Counted from the stretch's first letter, positions 40,878-52,999 are shown. The stretch: DNA of 64,000 nt from Chryseobacterium sp. 18061 (GCA_902706205.1 CACSKA010000001.1:124001-188000), one strand, 5' to 3'. Notes: generated by a model not told the origin, from the letters alone. A program made the numbers and translations.

Positions 40878-42200
40878 ATGCCTTTTTTTGCAGATAATGC
40901 GTCGTTCCGCGCAAAGGCTATGGCGATTTTGCGCGTCACGTCGGGAAACTTTCTGGAACAGTTCGACTTCTTCCTGTTCGGCTTTTATGCCACCTACATC
41001 GCCCACACGTTTTTCCCTGCTGAAAGCGAATTTGCATCGTTAATGATGACCTTCGCAGTGTTCGGCGCCGGGTTCTTGATGCGCCCGATTGGCGCAGTGG
41101 TGCTCGGGGCCTGGATTGATAAAGTCGGTCGCCGCAAAGGGCTTATCGTCACGCTGTCTATCATGGCGGCAGGCACCTTTATGATTGTGCTGATCCCTGG
41201 TTATCAGACGATTGGCCTGTGGGCGCCGTTCCTGGTGCTGTGCGGCCGTCTGTTGCAGGGCTTTTCTGCGGGCGCAGAGCTTGGTGGGGTGTCAGTGTAT
41301 CTGGCTGAAATCGCCACACCGGGCCGCAAAGGGTTCTACACCAGCTGGCAGTCAGGCAGTCAGCAGGTGTCGATCATGGTGGCAGCTTCGCTCGGGTTTA
41401 TGCTCAACGAATTTATGGACGCCGGGGCGCTGCATGACTGGGGTTGGCGTATTCCGTTTGTCGTCGGCTGCTTGATTGTGCCCTTTATTTTTGTTCTCCG
41501 TCGTCAACTTGCGGAAACCGAAGCCTATGCCTCGCGCAAAGAGCATCTGCCACTGAACGAGGCGATGAAAACCCTGCTGGTGAACTGGCGCGTGGTAGTG
41601 GCGGGTATGCTGATGGTGGCGATGACCACCACCGCGTTCTACCTGATAACTGTCTATGCGCCAACGTTTGGTAAAAAAGTCCTGCTGCTGAGCTCCTCCG
41701 ACAGCCTGCTGGTGACGCTATTGGTGGCGGTTTCAAACTTCATCTGGCTGCCGATTGGCGGGGCTATTTCTGATCGCTTTGGCCGTAAACCGGTGCTGGT
41801 TGCGATGACACTGCTGGCGATCTTCACCAGCTGGCCAGTGCTCTCGATCCTCGCGCACGCCCCGAGTTTCGGCATGATGCTGGCGGTGCTGTTGTGGCTG
41901 TCATTTATTTATGGCCTCTTCAACGGGGCGATGATCCCGGCGCTCACCGAAATCATGCCCGTTGAAGTCCGCGTGGCAGGATTCTCACTGGCGTATAGCC
42001 TGGCGACCGCGATTTTTGGCGGTTTCACGCCTGCGGTATCGACTGCGCTAATTCACTTCACCGGCGATAAAGCCGCGCCCGGTTACTGGATGAGCTTCGC
42101 AGCCATCTGTGCACTGCTCGCCACGCTGTATCTCTACCATCGCGTGACGGAGCAGGTCACGCCTTCCCCTAAATCATTCAACCATGGAGCCGCGCGATGA
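40878..42200 (+). CDS. citrate/tricarballylate-type proton symporter (MFS, CitA/TcuC-like)
   Basis: A 440-residue, 12-helix MFS transporter of the metabolite:H+ symporter group. The stretches [51 protein letters not shown] and [20 protein letters not shown] (quoted in parts) are those of the CitA citrate carrier and TcuC tricarballylate carrier. The loop 2-3 motif [13 protein letters not shown] is intact. Substrate is probably a tricarboxylate; citrate and tricarballylate cannot be separated by eye. No tcuA or tcuB oxidation genes are nearby. Its TGA overlaps the ATG of the binding-protein gene. Confidence 0.85.
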   Translation: MPFFADNASFRAKAMAILRVTSGNFLEQFDFFLFGFYATYIAHTFFPAESEFASLMMTFAVFGAGFLMRPIGAVVLGAWIDKVGRRKGLIVTLSIMAAGTFMIVLIPGYQTIGLWAPFLVLCGRLLQGFSAGAELGGVSVYLAEIATPGRKGFYTSWQSGSQQVSIMVAASLGFMLNEFMDAGALHDWGWRIPFVVGCLIVPFIFVLRRQLAETEAYASRKEHLPLNEAMKTLLVNWRVVVAGMLMVAMTTTAFYLITVYAPTFGKKVLLLSSSDSLLVTLLVAVSNFIWLPIGGAISDRFGRKPVLVAMTLLAIFTSWPVLSILAHAPSFGMMLAVLLWLSFIYGLFNGAMIPALTEIMPVEVRVAGFSLAYSLATAIFGGFTPAVSTALIHFTGDKAAPGYWMSFAAICALLATLYLYHRVTEQVTPSPKSFNHGAAR

Positions 42201-42985
42201 AGCGTCAGACACTCTGTATAGCGATTGCCGTTGTCGGGAGTATTAGCCTCGGGGCGCAGGCCGACGAAGTCACGGTGATGATCTCTGGTGGATTTTCTGC
42301 GGCACTCGATAAATTGGCACCGCAATATGAGGCCAAAACCGGCGACACGATCCGCATCGTTCATGGTCCGTCGATGGGCAATTCCGCCGAGGCCATTCCA
42401 CGCCGACTGGCAGCGGGGCAGCCTGCGGATGCGGTGATTATGGTCGGTTACGCGCTGGATAAACTGCAACAGGATGGAAAAATCGCCGCTGGCAGCCGGA
42501 CAGAGCTGGCCGATTCACGCATTGGCCTGGTGGTGCCTGCGGGCGCGACGGCACCGGATATCAGCACCGTGGCGGCGCTAAAGGCCACGCTGTTGAACGC
42601 CAAATCTATCGCTTATTCCGACAGCGCCAGCGGGCGTTACGTACAGTCGAAATTATTCAGCCAGTTGGGCATTAGTGATGAAGTGAAGTCGAAGGCGAAA
42701 ATGATTGAGAAAACGCCGGTCGCCTCGGTGGTGGCAAAAGGGGATTATGCCGTCGGATTGCAGCAGGTGAGCGAACTGCTGCCGGAAAAAGGCGCCGAGT
42801 TTGTCGGGCGCATTCCAGAGCCCGTCCAGTACGTGACGCGTTTTTCAGGTGCCGTGGTTGATGGTGCTCAACATCAGGATCACGCCCGTCAGCTTTTGCG
42901 CTATTTAGCCTCACCGAATGCGCAGGCAGTCGTTCGCGAAACCGGGCTGGATCCGTTAACGGCTAAGGCTGAAACAAGCCAGTGA
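42197..42985 (+). CDS. orphan periplasmic substrate-binding protein, ModA/COG0725-like
   Basis: A 262-residue exported protein with a signal peptide (about 1-22, cleavage after AQA or ADE region). The mature domain opens [21 protein letters not shown], the pattern of ModA-like class II binding proteins, with [14 protein letters not shown] at the hinge-like middle. No ABC permease or ATPase is next to it. Instead its start overlaps the MFS stop as ATGA, so it is made together with that symporter. Related proteins are often labelled molybdate-binding, but the context argues for an organic acid. The 3' end overlaps the convergent LysR gene by 23 bp. Confidence 0.8.
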   Translation: MKRQTLCIAIAVVGSISLGAQADEVTVMISGGFSAALDKLAPQYEAKTGDTIRIVHGPSMGNSAEAIPRRLAAGQPADAVIMVGYALDKLQQDGKIAAGSRTELADSRIGLVVPAGATAPDISTVAALKATLLNAKSIAYSDSASGRYVQSKLFSQLGISDEVKSKAKMIEKTPVASVVAKGDYAVGLQQVSELLPEKGAEFVGRIPEPVQYVTRFSGAVVDGAQHQDHARQLLRYLASPNAQAVVRETGLDPLTAKAETSQ

Positions 42986-43856
42986 TGAGCGTTTCCAGCT
43001 CACTTGCCAGCGGTGAGAGCGTGGTGCCAGCCTTCTTGATTAACCCGACCTGGCGCTTGATAACCGGCGCAATCAGCGGTTTTTGCACCAGCAGCGGGTG
43101 ACCACTTTCAGGAAAGGCCATGGATGGCACGGCGGCAACGCCAAGTCCGGCCTCGACCATGCCAATCATGGTGGTGACGTGGCGCGTTTCACACACCGCA
43201 GGGCGGCGAACGGCGATGTCGCCTAATGCCTGATCGAGTAAATGGCGGTTGCCAGATGATTTGCTCAGCCAGATGTAATCGGCGTTAAAAAAGTCCTGCC
43301 AGCTCAGAGAGGAAAGCTGCGCGAACGGGTGATCCTGGCGACACACCAGCCGATACGTTTCGTCCACCAACGGCATAAACGTCAGGTCTGATTCTTCGCT
43401 AGAGAGAAAGCTCAGGCCAAAATCGGCCTGTCGATTGTGGACGGCGGCATAAACATTTCCGGCGCTGGTATCCACCAGTTTGATTCGTGCTTTGGCAAAA
43501 CGACTGCGAAAGTGAGCGATCACTTTTGGCATGAAATAGTAGGCGGCAGAAGGGATGCAGGCTACGGTGACTACACCGCTGCCGTAAAACATCGGGTCGC
43601 TGATGCCGCTTAACGCATCTTCAAAATCGCTCAGTAACTGCCGGGCGCGTGGCGCGAAAGTTCTGCCAACCTGTGTCAGCGTGACGCGTCGGGTGGTGCG
43701 ATCAAACAGGCGCACCCCGAGTGCCGATTCGAGTTTTTCGATTCGGCGGCTGAGCGCTGATTGTGAGATGCAGATGGCTTCGGCAGCAAATCGAAAACTG
43801 CCGTGTTCGCATAATGCCGTGAAGGCATACAGGTCCTGTAAATCAAAATTGGGCAC
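42963..43856 (-). CDS. LysR-family transcriptional regulator
   Basis: A 297-residue regulator from a GTG start at 43856. The winged helix is at the N terminus (DLYAFTALCEHGSFRFAAEAICISQSALSRRIEKLE in parts), followed by a LysR effector domain. The GTG start is preferred because LysR proteins usually begin a few residues before this helix, a GAGAC Shine-Dalgarno precedes it, and the upstream stretch contains promoter-like TTTACA. An in-frame ATG at 43937 would give 324 residues. It is convergent with the MFS/binding-protein genes and may control them, but they do not share a promoter region. TcuR-like function is possible. Confidence 0.85.
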   Translation of the reverse strand: MPNFDLQDLYAFTALCEHGSFRFAAEAICISQSALSRRIEKLESALGVRLFDRTTRRVTLTQVGRTFAPRARQLLSDFEDALSGISDPMFYGSGVVTVACIPSAAYYFMPKVIAHFRSRFAKARIKLVDTSAGNVYAAVHNRQADFGLSFLSSEESDLTFMPLVDETYRLVCRQDHPFAQLSSLSWQDFFNADYIWLSKSSGNRHLLDQALGDIAVRRPAVCETRHVTTMIGMVEAGLGVAAVPSMAFPESGHPLLVQKPLIAPVIKRQVGLIKKAGTTLSPLASELETLITGLFQP

Positions 43857-43977
43857 TGCGCGTCTCTTTGATAACAACTCAGTAACAAGCAGTGTATCGT
43901 AAATATCTGTAAAGAAGGAGCCTTCCTTCTGCTTCATTTTCCCGCCCGTGCTACCGGAAAATTCCGCTATTCTTCGC

Positions 43978-44000
43978 CCTCATCCTCCGGCATCCTCCCC
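43978..44000 (+). promoter_or_regulatory. two MalT boxes upstream of malZ
   Basis: On the minus strand, GGGGAGGATG (44000-43991) and GAGGATGAGG (43987-43978) each match the MalT consensus GGGGAKGAGG at 9 of 10 bases. They are direct repeats 3 bp apart, about 80-100 bp before malZ, as expected for a MalT-activated promoter. Confidence 0.75.
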
Positions 44001-44079
44001 CCAATAGACGTCATAGTGATGAGTCGGACGCAGCTTGACTGTGGCAAGGTGAACGTATTTTGAACAAAGGGGAATGACG

Positions 44080-45897
44080 ATGTTGAAGGCATGGCATCTT
44101 CCTGTTGCACCGTTCCTGAAACAGCAGCAGGACCGACTGGTAATTACGCTGTGGCTGAGCGGTGAAATGCCACCACTGCGGGTCACGCTTCGGGCAGAGG
44201 AAGACAATGAGGAAATTGCGCTGCCGATGCATCGTCTGCGCAGTGAACCGTATCCCGGCGTTACCGCCTGGCGTGCGGAAATCGATTTAAGCATCGGTCA
44301 GTCGCGCCGCCGCTACAGCTTTAAACTGCTGTGGGAAAACCGCCAGCGCTGGTTTACGCCGCAGGGTTTTAGTCATTTCCCTCCGGCGCGTCTGGAGCAA
44401 TTTGCGGTCGATGTGCCGGATAATGGCCCACAGTGGGTTGCCGATCAGGTGTTCTATCAGATTTTCCCCGACCGCTTTGCCCGTACCGAACCGCGCAATG
44501 ACGAACAGGATAACGTTTATTATCATCACGCGGCCGGGCACGAGATTGTCCTGCGCGACTGGGATGAACCGTTAACGGCGGAGGCGGGGGGATCGACGTT
44601 TTACGGCGGCGATCTGGATGGGATCAGCGAAAAGCTGCCGTACCTGAAAAAGCTAGGTGTCACCGCGCTGTACCTTAATCCGGTATTTGTCGCACCCAGT
44701 GTGCATAAATATGACACCGAAGATTATCGTCATGTGGATCCGCAGTTTGGCGGCGATCAGGCATTGCTGCGCCTGCGGCACAATACGCGCCGGGAGGGGA
44801 TGCGTCTGATCCTCGACGGCGTGTTTAACCACAGCGGCGATTCGCACGCCTGGTTCGATCGACACAATCGCGGCACCGACGGCGCGTGCCACAATCCATC
44901 CTCGCATTGGCGCGACTGGTACAGTTTTTCCGACGAAGGGCAGGCGCTGGATTGGCTCGGTTACGCCAGCCTGCCGAAGCTGGATTTCAGCTCTGAAACG
45001 CTGATTAATGAAGTGTATCGCGGCGAAGACAGTATCGTGCGCCACTGGCTGAAAGCGCCGTGGAGTATGGACGGCTGGCGGCTCGATGTGGTGCATATGC
45101 TTGGCGAAGCGGGCGGCGCGCGGAACAATTTGCAGCACATCGCGGGCATCACCAAAGCGGCAAAAGAGACCCACCCTGAAGCTTACGTGCTTGGCGAACA
45201 TTTTGGCGATGCTCGCCAGTGGCTGCAGGCCGATGCGGAAGATGCGGCGATGAACTATCGCGGCTTCACTTTCCCGCTGTGGGGTTTCCTCGCCAACACC
45301 GATATTTCCTACGATCCGCAGATGATTGACGCCCAAACCTGCATGGCGTGGATGGATAACTACCGCGCCAGCCTGTCGCATCAGCAGCAGCTGCGGATGT
45401 TTAATCAGCTCGATAGCCACGATACCGCACGCTTTAAATCATTGCTCGGTAAGGATGTGGCACGCCTGCCGCTGGCGGTGGTGTGGCTGTTCACCTGGCC
45501 GGGTGTACCGTGTATTTATTACGGCGACGAAGTGGGACTGGATGGCAACAACGACCCGTTTTGCCGCAAGCCGTTCCCGTGGGACAAAGCGCAGCAGGAC
45601 GGTGACTTGCTCGCGTTGTATCAGCGTATGACCAAACTGCGTCACCGGACGCAGGCCCTGCGCCATGGCGGCTGTCAGGTGATTTACGCCGAAGATAACG
45701 TGGTGGTGTTTGTTCGGGTGCTGAAGCAGCAGCGGGTGCTGGTGGCGATTAATCGCGGCGAACCGTGCGAAGTGGTGCTGGAAGCGACTCCGATACTGGC
45801 GGTCAAAGAGTGGCTGCTGAAAGAGGGCAAAGGCACGCTGCATGATGATGTGCTTTCGCTACCGGCCATTTCTGCCAGTGTGTGGTTTGGTCATTAA
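44080..45897 (+). CDS. malZ: maltodextrin glucosidase
   Basis: MalZ removes glucose from the reducing end of maltodextrins in the cytoplasm. The 605 residues comprise an N-terminal beta domain (about 1-120) and a GH13 barrel. Catalytic residues are D336 (nucleophile, GWRLDVVH), E373 (acid/base, VLGEHFGD) and D448 (QLDSHDTAR). The ATG at 44080 is chosen because AAGGGG is about 8 nt away; the in-frame ATG at 44074 is too close to it. MalT control is predicted from two boxes upstream. Confidence 0.96.
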   Translation: MLKAWHLPVAPFLKQQQDRLVITLWLSGEMPPLRVTLRAEEDNEEIALPMHRLRSEPYPGVTAWRAEIDLSIGQSRRRYSFKLLWENRQRWFTPQGFSHFPPARLEQFAVDVPDNGPQWVADQVFYQIFPDRFARTEPRNDEQDNVYYHHAAGHEIVLRDWDEPLTAEAGGSTFYGGDLDGISEKLPYLKKLGVTALYLNPVFVAPSVHKYDTEDYRHVDPQFGGDQALLRLRHNTRREGMRLILDGVFNHSGDSHAWFDRHNRGTDGACHNPSSHWRDWYSFSDEGQALDWLGYASLPKLDFSSETLINEVYRGEDSIVRHWLKAPWSMDGWRLDVVHMLGEAGGARNNLQHIAGITKAAKETHPEAYVLGEHFGDARQWLQADAEDAAMNYRGFTFPLWGFLANTDISYDPQMIDAQTCMAWMDNYRASLSHQQQLRMFNQLDSHDTARFKSLLGKDVARLPLAVVWLFTWPGVPCIYYGDEVGLDGNNDPFCRKPFPWDKAQQDGDLLALYQRMTKLRHRTQALRHGGCQVIYAEDNVVVFVRVLKQQRVLVAINRGEPCEVVLEATPILAVKEWLLKEGKGTLHDDVLSLPAISASVWFGH

Positions 45898-45924
45898 CAG
45901 GTCTCAGGACGGGTCACGAAAAAC

Positions 45925-45954
45925 AAAAAAGCCTGCTAAATTAGCAGGCTTTTT
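45925..45954. terminator. bidirectional terminator between malZ and the peroxiredoxin gene
   Basis: GCCTGCTAAATTAGCAGGC is a near-perfect stem flanked by A6 on the left and T5 on the right, so it works on both strands of this convergent pair. Confidence 0.92.
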
Positions 45955-45974
45955 GATTAACGAAACCAGGCCGA

Positions 45975-46577
45975 TTACAGGCTGGTGACGTTTTCAGTCA
46001 GGTACTTAGCCACGCCTGCTGGAGACGCGTTCATGCCTTCTTTCCCTTTTTCCCACTGAGCCGGGCACACTTCGCCGTGCTCTTCGTGGAACTGCAGCGC
46101 GTCAACCATGCGCAGCATTTCGTCGATGTTACGACCCAGTGGCAGATCGTTCACAACCTGGTGACGTACAATGCCGTTAGCGTCGATCAGGAAAGAACCA
46201 CGCAGAGCAACGCCAGCGTCCGGATGTTCGATACCGTAAGCCTGCTGGATTTCACGTTTGATGTCCGCAACCATTGCGTATTTCACTGCACCGATGCCGC
46301 CGTTGTCGACAGGGGTGTTACGCCATGCGTTATGGACAAACTCGGAATCAAAAGAAACGCCAACCACTTCTACACCGCGTTTCTGGAATTCTTCATAACG
46401 CTTGTCGAAAGCGATCAGTTCAGACGGGCATACGAAGGTGAAGTCCATCGGCCAGAAGAACAGAACGGTAGCTTTACCGTTGGTGTGCTGTTTGAAGTTG
46501 AAGTTATCAACGATTTCGCCGTTACCGAGTACAGCAGCGGCAGTAAAATCAGGAGCAGGACGAGTTACCAGAACCAT
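45975..46577 (-). CDS. tsaA: typical 2-Cys peroxiredoxin, TsaA/AhpC type
   Basis: The enzyme reduces hydrogen peroxide and alkyl hydroperoxides with thiol reductants. In 200 residues, the peroxidatic Cys is C50 (FTFVCPSEL) and the resolving Cys is C171 (GEVCPAQW). It lacks a C-terminal YF helix, which suggests a form resistant to overoxidation. The start at 46577 follows GAGGAGAACCTC; an in-frame ATG at 46616 lies in the leader. It sits beside malZ and acpH as in Salmonella (tsaA). A promoter and an OxyR-like site lie upstream. No AhpF reductase gene is adjacent. Confidence 0.93.
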   Translation of the reverse strand: MVLVTRPAPDFTAAAVLGNGEIVDNFNFKQHTNGKATVLFFWPMDFTFVCPSELIAFDKRYEEFQKRGVEVVGVSFDSEFVHNAWRNTPVDNGGIGAVKYAMVADIKREIQQAYGIEHPDAGVALRGSFLIDANGIVRHQVVNDLPLGRNIDEMLRMVDALQFHEEHGEVCPAQWEKGKEGMNASPAGVAKYLTENVTSL

Positions 46578-46624
46578 GAGGTTCTCCTCTACATTTATAA
46601 GGTTAATGGAACGCAACGCGGGCC

Positions 46625-46653
46625 AGTATAGGGAGAGGAAGCAGGTGACTCAA
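46625..46653 (-). promoter_or_regulatory. sigma-70 promoter of the peroxiredoxin gene
   Basis: On the minus strand: -35 TTGAGT (46653-46648), a 17-bp spacer, and -10 TATACT (46630-46625), giving a leader of about 40 nt. Confidence 0.7.
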
Positions 46654-46675
46654 TGAGAAGCTGACAATCGTTGAG

Positions 46676-46712
46676 ACAGGTTTTACCTATCAATTATAAT
46701 ATGAACAACTGT
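46676..46712. promoter_or_regulatory. OxyR-like site upstream of the peroxiredoxin gene
   Basis: ACAGGTTTTACCTAT (46676-46690) fits the OxyR half-dyad ATAGnTnnnAnCTAT with one mismatch. After the expected 7-bp spacer, AATATGAACAACTGT (46698-46712) matches the second half only partly. It lies 22 bp upstream of the -35 hexamer. Confidence 0.45.
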
Positions 46713-46746
46713 TTCAGCTTAGCGATTCTGTGATAAAGCGCAAGTT

Positions 46747-47328
46747 TTATAGTTCCCGCGCCTTGGCCTGCGCCATCATACGTGGATAAAACGACCAAAA
46801 TGTGTCTTCTAACTGTGCGTAATGCGCGTCCAAATCCAGCCAGGAATCGCGCAAGGCATCGAGGCGCGGGCGGCGATTAGCCATCCCGTTCAGCACATTT
46901 TGTATAAAATTCATGTCGGCATAACGTTCCAGCCAACGCTCAGACCATAAATAATCATTCAGATTAACGAAACGCGGCGGTGAGTCCGGCAGGATTTGTG
47001 TGACCTGAGTTTGTGCGTAGCGCACGAAATCCGGCAGAGAGATTTCCGGCGACAGTTTTGCCCAGTCGCGGGAAAGGAAATGATCCCACATCACGTCGAG
47101 CGTAATCGGCGCCACGCGGCGGGTTTCGGGACGAAACCACGCTTTCGCGCTCTTCACTTCCGGCAGATTATCAGTCAGCACATCGACCCGGCGGTGCATA
47201 TGAATACCCCTGACAACCGCCGATTCGTAAGCGTCATCCGGGTTGCCGCGCACAAAATCGGCCAGCAAATTGCCCGGCAGCGAGCTGTCGGCGAGGTGTG
47301 CGAGGTGCAGGTGGGCAAGAAAATTCAT
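46747..47328 (-). CDS. acpH: acyl carrier protein phosphodiesterase
   Basis: AcpH removes the phosphopantetheine group from holo-ACP. The 193 residues equal the E. coli length and the sequence agrees throughout. HD-like metal-binding residues are visible in [21 protein letters not shown] and GIHMHRRVD. It is divergent from queA, with 94 bp between starts. Confidence 0.95.
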   Translation of the reverse strand: MNFLAHLHLAHLADSSLPGNLLADFVRGNPDDAYESAVVRGIHMHRRVDVLTDNLPEVKSAKAWFRPETRRVAPITLDVMWDHFLSRDWAKLSPEISLPDFVRYAQTQVTQILPDSPPRFVNLNDYLWSERWLERYADMNFIQNVLNGMANRRPRLDALRDSWLDLDAHYAQLEDTFWSFYPRMMAQAKAREL

Positions 47329-47422
47329 GGTATGCGTTATCCGTATTTAAGGCTTACAGGTTGCAGCCAAAGCAGCCTGCCACTAGACTACCCGCCTCTT
47401 TATTATGTCTCGAGTTACCGTC

Positions 47423-48493
47423 ATGCGCGTCGCCGATTTTTCTTTTGAACTGCCCGAATCCCTGATTGCTCACTATCCACAGCCGGAGCGCAGTGGCTGC
47501 CGCTTACTGTCGCTGGATGGGCCAACGGGCGCGCTGACGCACGATACTTTCACCGATTTGCTTGCCAAGCTCAACCCTGGTGACCTGCTGGTCTTTAACA
47601 ATACCCGCGTGATCCCGGCGCGCTTGTTTGGCCGTAAAGCCAGCGGCGGCAAGATTGAAGTACTGGTTGAGCGTATGCTCGATGATAAACGTATTCTGGC
47701 ACATATTCGCGCTTCTAAAGCGCCGAAGCCGGGTGCTGAGCTGTTGCTCGGCGACGATGAAAGCATCAATGCCACGATGGTAGCGCGTCACGATGCGCTG
47801 TTCGAAGTGCAGTTTAATGACGAGCGTCCGGTGCTGGATATTCTCAACGCTATCGGCCACATGCCGCTGCCGCCGTATATCGACCGTCCGGACGAAGACG
47901 CAGACCGCGAGCTATATCAGACCGTCTACAGCCAGAAGCCAGGCGCTGTTGCGGCCCCGACGGCGGGCCTGCACTTTGACGAGCCGCTGTTGGCGAAGTT
48001 GCGTGAGAAAGGCATCGAGATGGCGTTTGTGACGCTGCACGTCGGGGCGGGAACCTTCCAGCCTGTGCGGGTCGATACCATTGAAGATCACATTATGCAC
48101 TCTGAGTATGCGGAAGTGCCTCAGGATGTGGTCGATGCAGTGCTGGCGGCGAAAGCGCGCGGCAGCAAAGTGGTCGCGGTGGGTACGACTTCCGTGCGCT
48201 CCCTTGAAAGCGCAGCGCAGGCGGCGAAAACTGACCTGATTGAGCCGTTCTTCGGCGACACGCAAATCTTCATCTACCCAGGCTATCAGTACAAAGTGAT
48301 TGATGCGCTGGTAACCAATTTCCACCTGCCGGAGTCAACGCTCATCATGCTGGTGTCCGCTTTTGCCGGCTATCAAAACACGATGAACGCCTACAAGTCT
48401 GCGGTAGAACAAAAATATCGCTTTTTTAGCTACGGGGATGCCATGTACATCACGTACAATCCGTCGGCTATTCAAGAACGTGTTGGGGAATAA
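47423..48493 (+). CDS. queA: S-adenosylmethionine:tRNA ribosyltransferase-isomerase
   Basis: QueA moves the ribosyl part of SAM onto 7-aminomethyl-7-deazaguanine in tRNA, forming epoxyqueuosine. The start at 47423 ([11 protein letters not shown]) gives 356 residues as in E. coli; an in-frame ATG at 47405 adds six. It heads the queA-tgt-yajC-secD-secF cluster. Confidence 0.97.
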   Translation: MRVADFSFELPESLIAHYPQPERSGCRLLSLDGPTGALTHDTFTDLLAKLNPGDLLVFNNTRVIPARLFGRKASGGKIEVLVERMLDDKRILAHIRASKAPKPGAELLLGDDESINATMVARHDALFEVQFNDERPVLDILNAIGHMPLPPYIDRPDEDADRELYQTVYSQKPGAVAAPTAGLHFDEPLLAKLREKGIEMAFVTLHVGAGTFQPVRVDTIEDHIMHSEYAEVPQDVVDAVLAAKARGSKVVAVGTTSVRSLESAAQAAKTDLIEPFFGDTQIFIYPGYQYKVIDALVTNFHLPESTLIMLVSAFAGYQNTMNAYKSAVEQKYRFFSYGDAMYITYNPSAIQERVGE

Positions 48494-49675
<1,182 letters not shown>

Positions 49676-49697
49676 TTTTAATAATGAGGGAAATTCA

Positions 49698-50030
49698 ATG
49701 AGCTTTTTTATTTCTGATGCGGTAGCCGCTTCTGGTGCAACGGGACAAAGCAGCCCAGTGTCTCTGATCCTGATGCTGGTTGTGTTTGGTCTGATTTTCT
49801 ATTTCATGATCCTGCGCCCACAGCAGAAGCGCACCAAAGACCATAAAAAGCTGATGGACTCCATTGCCAAAGGCGATGAAGTGCTGACTAACGGTGGTCT
49901 GGTTGGTCGCGTAACCAAAGTAGCTGAAGCTGGCTACATTGCTATCGCGCTGAACGACACCACTGAAGTGGTTATCAAACGTGACTTCGTAGCTGCCGTT
50001 CTGCCGAAAGGCACCATGAAGGCGCTGTAA
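49698..50030 (+). CDS. yajC: YajC, Sec translocon accessory subunit
   Basis: A 110-residue protein with one membrane helix (about 22-42) and a cytoplasmic basic-then-beta domain ending KGTMKAL. It associates with SecDF at the inner membrane. The start at 49698 (MSFFISDAVA) matches E. coli; the upstream in-frame ATG at 49668 overlaps tgt. The Shine-Dalgarno is GAGGGAAA. Confidence 0.97.
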   Translation: MSFFISDAVAASGATGQSSPVSLILMLVVFGLIFYFMILRPQQKRTKDHKKLMDSIAKGDEVLTNGGLVGRVTKVAEAGYIAIALNDTTEVVIKRDFVAAVLPKGTMKAL

Positions 50031-50057
50031 TCTACTGTTTTCCCAAAGGGAACTGCC

Positions 50058-51905
50058 GTGTTAAACCGTTATCCTTTGTGGAAGTACATTATGCTGGTCG
50101 TCGTGTTTATCGTCGGCCTGCTTTACGCACTTCCCAACCTGTATGGTGAGGATCCGGCTGTTCAAATCACTGGCGCGCGCGGCGTCGCCGCCAGTGAGCA
50201 AACGCTGATCCAGGTCCAGAACACCTTAAAAGAAGAAAAAATTACCGCTAAGTCTGTGGCACTGGAAGAGGGCGCAATTCTTGCTCGCTTCGACTCCACT
50301 GACATCCAGCTGCGCGCGCGTGAAGCGCTGATGAGCGTGCTGGGTGACAAGTACGTCGTGGCGTTAAACCTTGCTCCGGCAACCCCGCGCTGGTTAGCGT
50401 CGATTTCCGCAGAGCCGATGAAACTCGGTCTTGATCTGCGTGGCGGCGTGCACTTCCTGATGGAAGTGGATATGGATACCGCGCTCGGTAAATTGCAGGA
50501 ACAAAACATTGATGGCCTGCGCAGCGATCTGCGTGAAAAAGGCATCGCCTACACTACCGTTCGTAAAGACGATAACTATGGCCTGAGCATTACGTTCCGC
50601 GACGACGCGGCGCGCAATCAGGCGATTGATTATCTGGCTCCGCGTCATCGCGATCTGGTTATCTCTAAGCAAGGCAGCAACCAGCTGCGTGCGGTGATGA
50701 CCGATGCGCGTCTGAATGAAGCGCGTGAGTATGCCGTTCAGCAGAACATCAACATCCTGCGTAACCGTGTGAACCAGCTTGGCGTTGCCGAACCTCTGGT
50801 TCAGCGTCAGGGTGCTGACCGTATTGTGGTTGAACTGCCAGGTATTCAGGACACGGCGCGTGCGAAAGAAATTCTTGGCGCAACCGCAACCCTGGAATTC
50901 CGTCTGGTGAATTCCTCCGTCGATCAGTCCGCTGCCACATCTGGCCGCGTACCGGGCGATTCCGAAGTGAAAAATACCCGTGAAGGCCAGCCTGTTGTGC
51001 TGTACAAGCGCGTTATTCTGACCGGTGACCACATCACCGATTCCACTTCGAACCAGGATGAATACAATCAACCGCAGGTTAACATCTCGCTCGATAGCGC
51101 AGGTGGCAACATCATGTCTAACTTCACCAAGGATAACATCGGTAAGCCGATGGCAACCCTGTTCGTGGAGTACAAAGACAGCGGCAAGAAGGACGCGAAA
51201 GGACGTGCCGTTCTGGTGAAAGAGGAAGAGGTGATTAACATCGCCAACATCCAGTCTCGCCTCGGTAACAGCTTCCGTATTACGGGTATCAGCAACCCTA
51301 ACGAAGCGCGTCAGCTCTCCCTGCTGCTGCGTGCCGGTGCGTTGATTGCTCCGATTCAGATTGTTGAAGAACGTACCATCGGTCCAACCCTGGGTATGCA
51401 GAATATTCAGCAAGGTCTGGAAGCGTGTCTGGCAGGTCTGGCTATCTCCATCATCTTCATGATCTTCTTCTATAAGAAGTTTGGCCTGATCGCGACTTCA
51501 GCGCTGATTATGAACCTGGTAATGATTGTCGGTATCATGTCGCTGCTGCCTGGGGCCACACTGACCATGCCGGGGATTGCGGGTATCGTATTAACCCTTG
51601 CGGTGGCGGTCGACGCTAACGTACTGATTAACGAGCGTATTAAGGAAGAAATCAGCAACGGACGTTCCATTCAGCAGGCGATTGACGAAGGTTATCGCGG
51701 CGCGTTTAGCTCGATTTTCGATGCGAACGTTACCACGCTGATCAAAGTTATCATCCTGTACGCGGTCGGTACTGGCGCTATTAAAGGCTTCGCTATTACT
51801 ACCGGTATCGGTGTGGCGACTTCCATGTTTACCGCGATCGTCGGCACCCGTGCCATCGTAAACCTGTTGTACGGCGGCAAACGCATCAACAAGCTGTCTA
51901 TCTGA
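50058..51905 (+). CDS. secD: SecD, protein translocase subunit
   Basis: SecD uses the proton gradient to pull exported proteins from SecYEG on the periplasmic side. The 615 residues have helix 1 at the N terminus, a large periplasmic P1 domain, then five helices in the C-terminal RND-like part. The first-helix junction motif [11 protein letters not shown] and the helix-4 [13 protein letters not shown] segment are intact. The start is GTG at 50058, as in E. coli. Confidence 0.98.
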   Translation: MLNRYPLWKYIMLVVVFIVGLLYALPNLYGEDPAVQITGARGVAASEQTLIQVQNTLKEEKITAKSVALEEGAILARFDSTDIQLRAREALMSVLGDKYVVALNLAPATPRWLASISAEPMKLGLDLRGGVHFLMEVDMDTALGKLQEQNIDGLRSDLREKGIAYTTVRKDDNYGLSITFRDDAARNQAIDYLAPRHRDLVISKQGSNQLRAVMTDARLNEAREYAVQQNINILRNRVNQLGVAEPLVQRQGADRIVVELPGIQDTARAKEILGATATLEFRLVNSSVDQSAATSGRVPGDSEVKNTREGQPVVLYKRVILTGDHITDSTSNQDEYNQPQVNISLDSAGGNIMSNFTKDNIGKPMATLFVEYKDSGKKDAKGRAVLVKEEEVINIANIQSRLGNSFRITGISNPNEARQLSLLLRAGALIAPIQIVEERTIGPTLGMQNIQQGLEACLAGLAISIIFMIFFYKKFGLIATSALIMNLVMIVGIMSLLPGATLTMPGIAGIVLTLAVAVDANVLINERIKEEISNGRSIQQAIDEGYRGAFSSIFDANVTTLIKVIILYAVGTGAIKGFAITTGIGVATSMFTAIVGTRAIVNLLYGGKRINKLSI

Positions 51906-51915
51906 GGAGTGCGTT

Positions 51916-52887
51916 GTGGCACAGGAATATACTGTTGAACAATTAAACTACGGCCGTAAAGTCCATGACTTTATGCGCTGGGACTACTGGGCTTTTGGCA
52001 TCTCTGGCCTGCTGCTGGTGGCTTCCATCATCATTATCGGCGTCCGTGGTTTTAACTGGGGTCTGGATTTCACTGGCGGTACTGTCATTGAAATCAGCCT
52101 CGAACAACCGGCCGATATGGACCAGATGCGTGACGCGCTGGAAAAAGCAGGCTTTGCCGATCCACTGCTGCAGAACTTCGGCAGCAGCCGCGACATCATG
52201 GTGCGTATGCCACCGGCCAAAGGGGAAACCGGCGGCCAGGAGCTGGGCAGCAAGGTGTTGAGCGTGATTAACGAAACCACTAACCAACATGCTGCTGTAA
52301 AGCGCATCGAGTTTGTGGGGCCAAGCGTCGGGGCTGACCTGGCAACTAACGGCGCAATGGCGCTGCTGGTGGCGCTGATCTCTATCCTCGTGTATGTCGG
52401 ATTCCGCTTTGAGTGGCGTCTGGCGGCGGGTGTCGTTATCTCGCTGGCGCACGACGTGGTGATCACCATGGGCATTCTGTCGCTGTGCCAGATTGAAGTT
52501 GATTTGACCATCGTCGCGTCGTTGATGTCGGTTATCGGCTACTCGCTGAACGACAGCATCGTGGTATCGGACCGTATTCGTGAAAACTTCCGCAAAATTC
52601 GTCGCGGTACGCCTTACGAAATCTTTAACGTGTCCCTGACCCAGACGCTGCACCGTACGTTGATCACATCCGGTACCACTTTGATGGTTATCCTGATGCT
52701 GTTCCTGTTCGGTGGTGCGATGCTGAAAGGCTTCTCACTGACCATGCTTATCGGTGTTACCATCGGTACGGCGTCGTCCATCTACGTAGCTTCCGCGCTG
52801 GCGCTGAAACTCGGGATGCGACGCGAGCACCTGCTGCAACAGAAAGTGGAAAAAGAAGGCGCCGATCAGCCTAATATTCTGCCGTAA
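51916..52887 (+). CDS. secF: SecF, protein translocase subunit
   Basis: The partner of SecD, 323 residues with six helices and a small periplasmic domain. [15 protein letters not shown] and [18 protein letters not shown] are family signatures. The start is GTG at 51916 after GAGGAGTG, 10 bp behind secD. A strong terminator follows and closes the cluster. Confidence 0.98.
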   Translation: MAQEYTVEQLNYGRKVHDFMRWDYWAFGISGLLLVASIIIIGVRGFNWGLDFTGGTVIEISLEQPADMDQMRDALEKAGFADPLLQNFGSSRDIMVRMPPAKGETGGQELGSKVLSVINETTNQHAAVKRIEFVGPSVGADLATNGAMALLVALISILVYVGFRFEWRLAAGVVISLAHDVVITMGILSLCQIEVDLTIVASLMSVIGYSLNDSIVVSDRIRENFRKIRRGTPYEIFNVSLTQTLHRTLITSGTTLMVILMLFLFGGAMLKGFSLTMLIGVTIGTASSIYVASALALKLGMRREHLLQQKVEKEGADQPNILP

Positions 52888-52906
52888 GTTCTGCACTGCA
52901 AAATCG

Positions 52907-52935
52907 AATCCCGGTCATATGACCGGGATTTTTTT
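52907..52935 (+). terminator. intrinsic terminator after secF
   Basis: AATCCCGGTCAT / ATGACCGGGATT is a perfect 12-bp-arm palindrome followed by TTTTTTT. Confidence 0.93.
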
Positions 52936-52999
52936 ATGCCAAAAATCCGCGTTTCCGATAGGGTGAACAGATAATCTCTGTTTAAAGGACACTACAGAA

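Noticed and set aside
50394..51413. 339-codon minus-strand frame inside secD
   Set aside because: It is a shadow of secD, which matches E. coli SecD across its full length; the antisense product has no recognisable domain.
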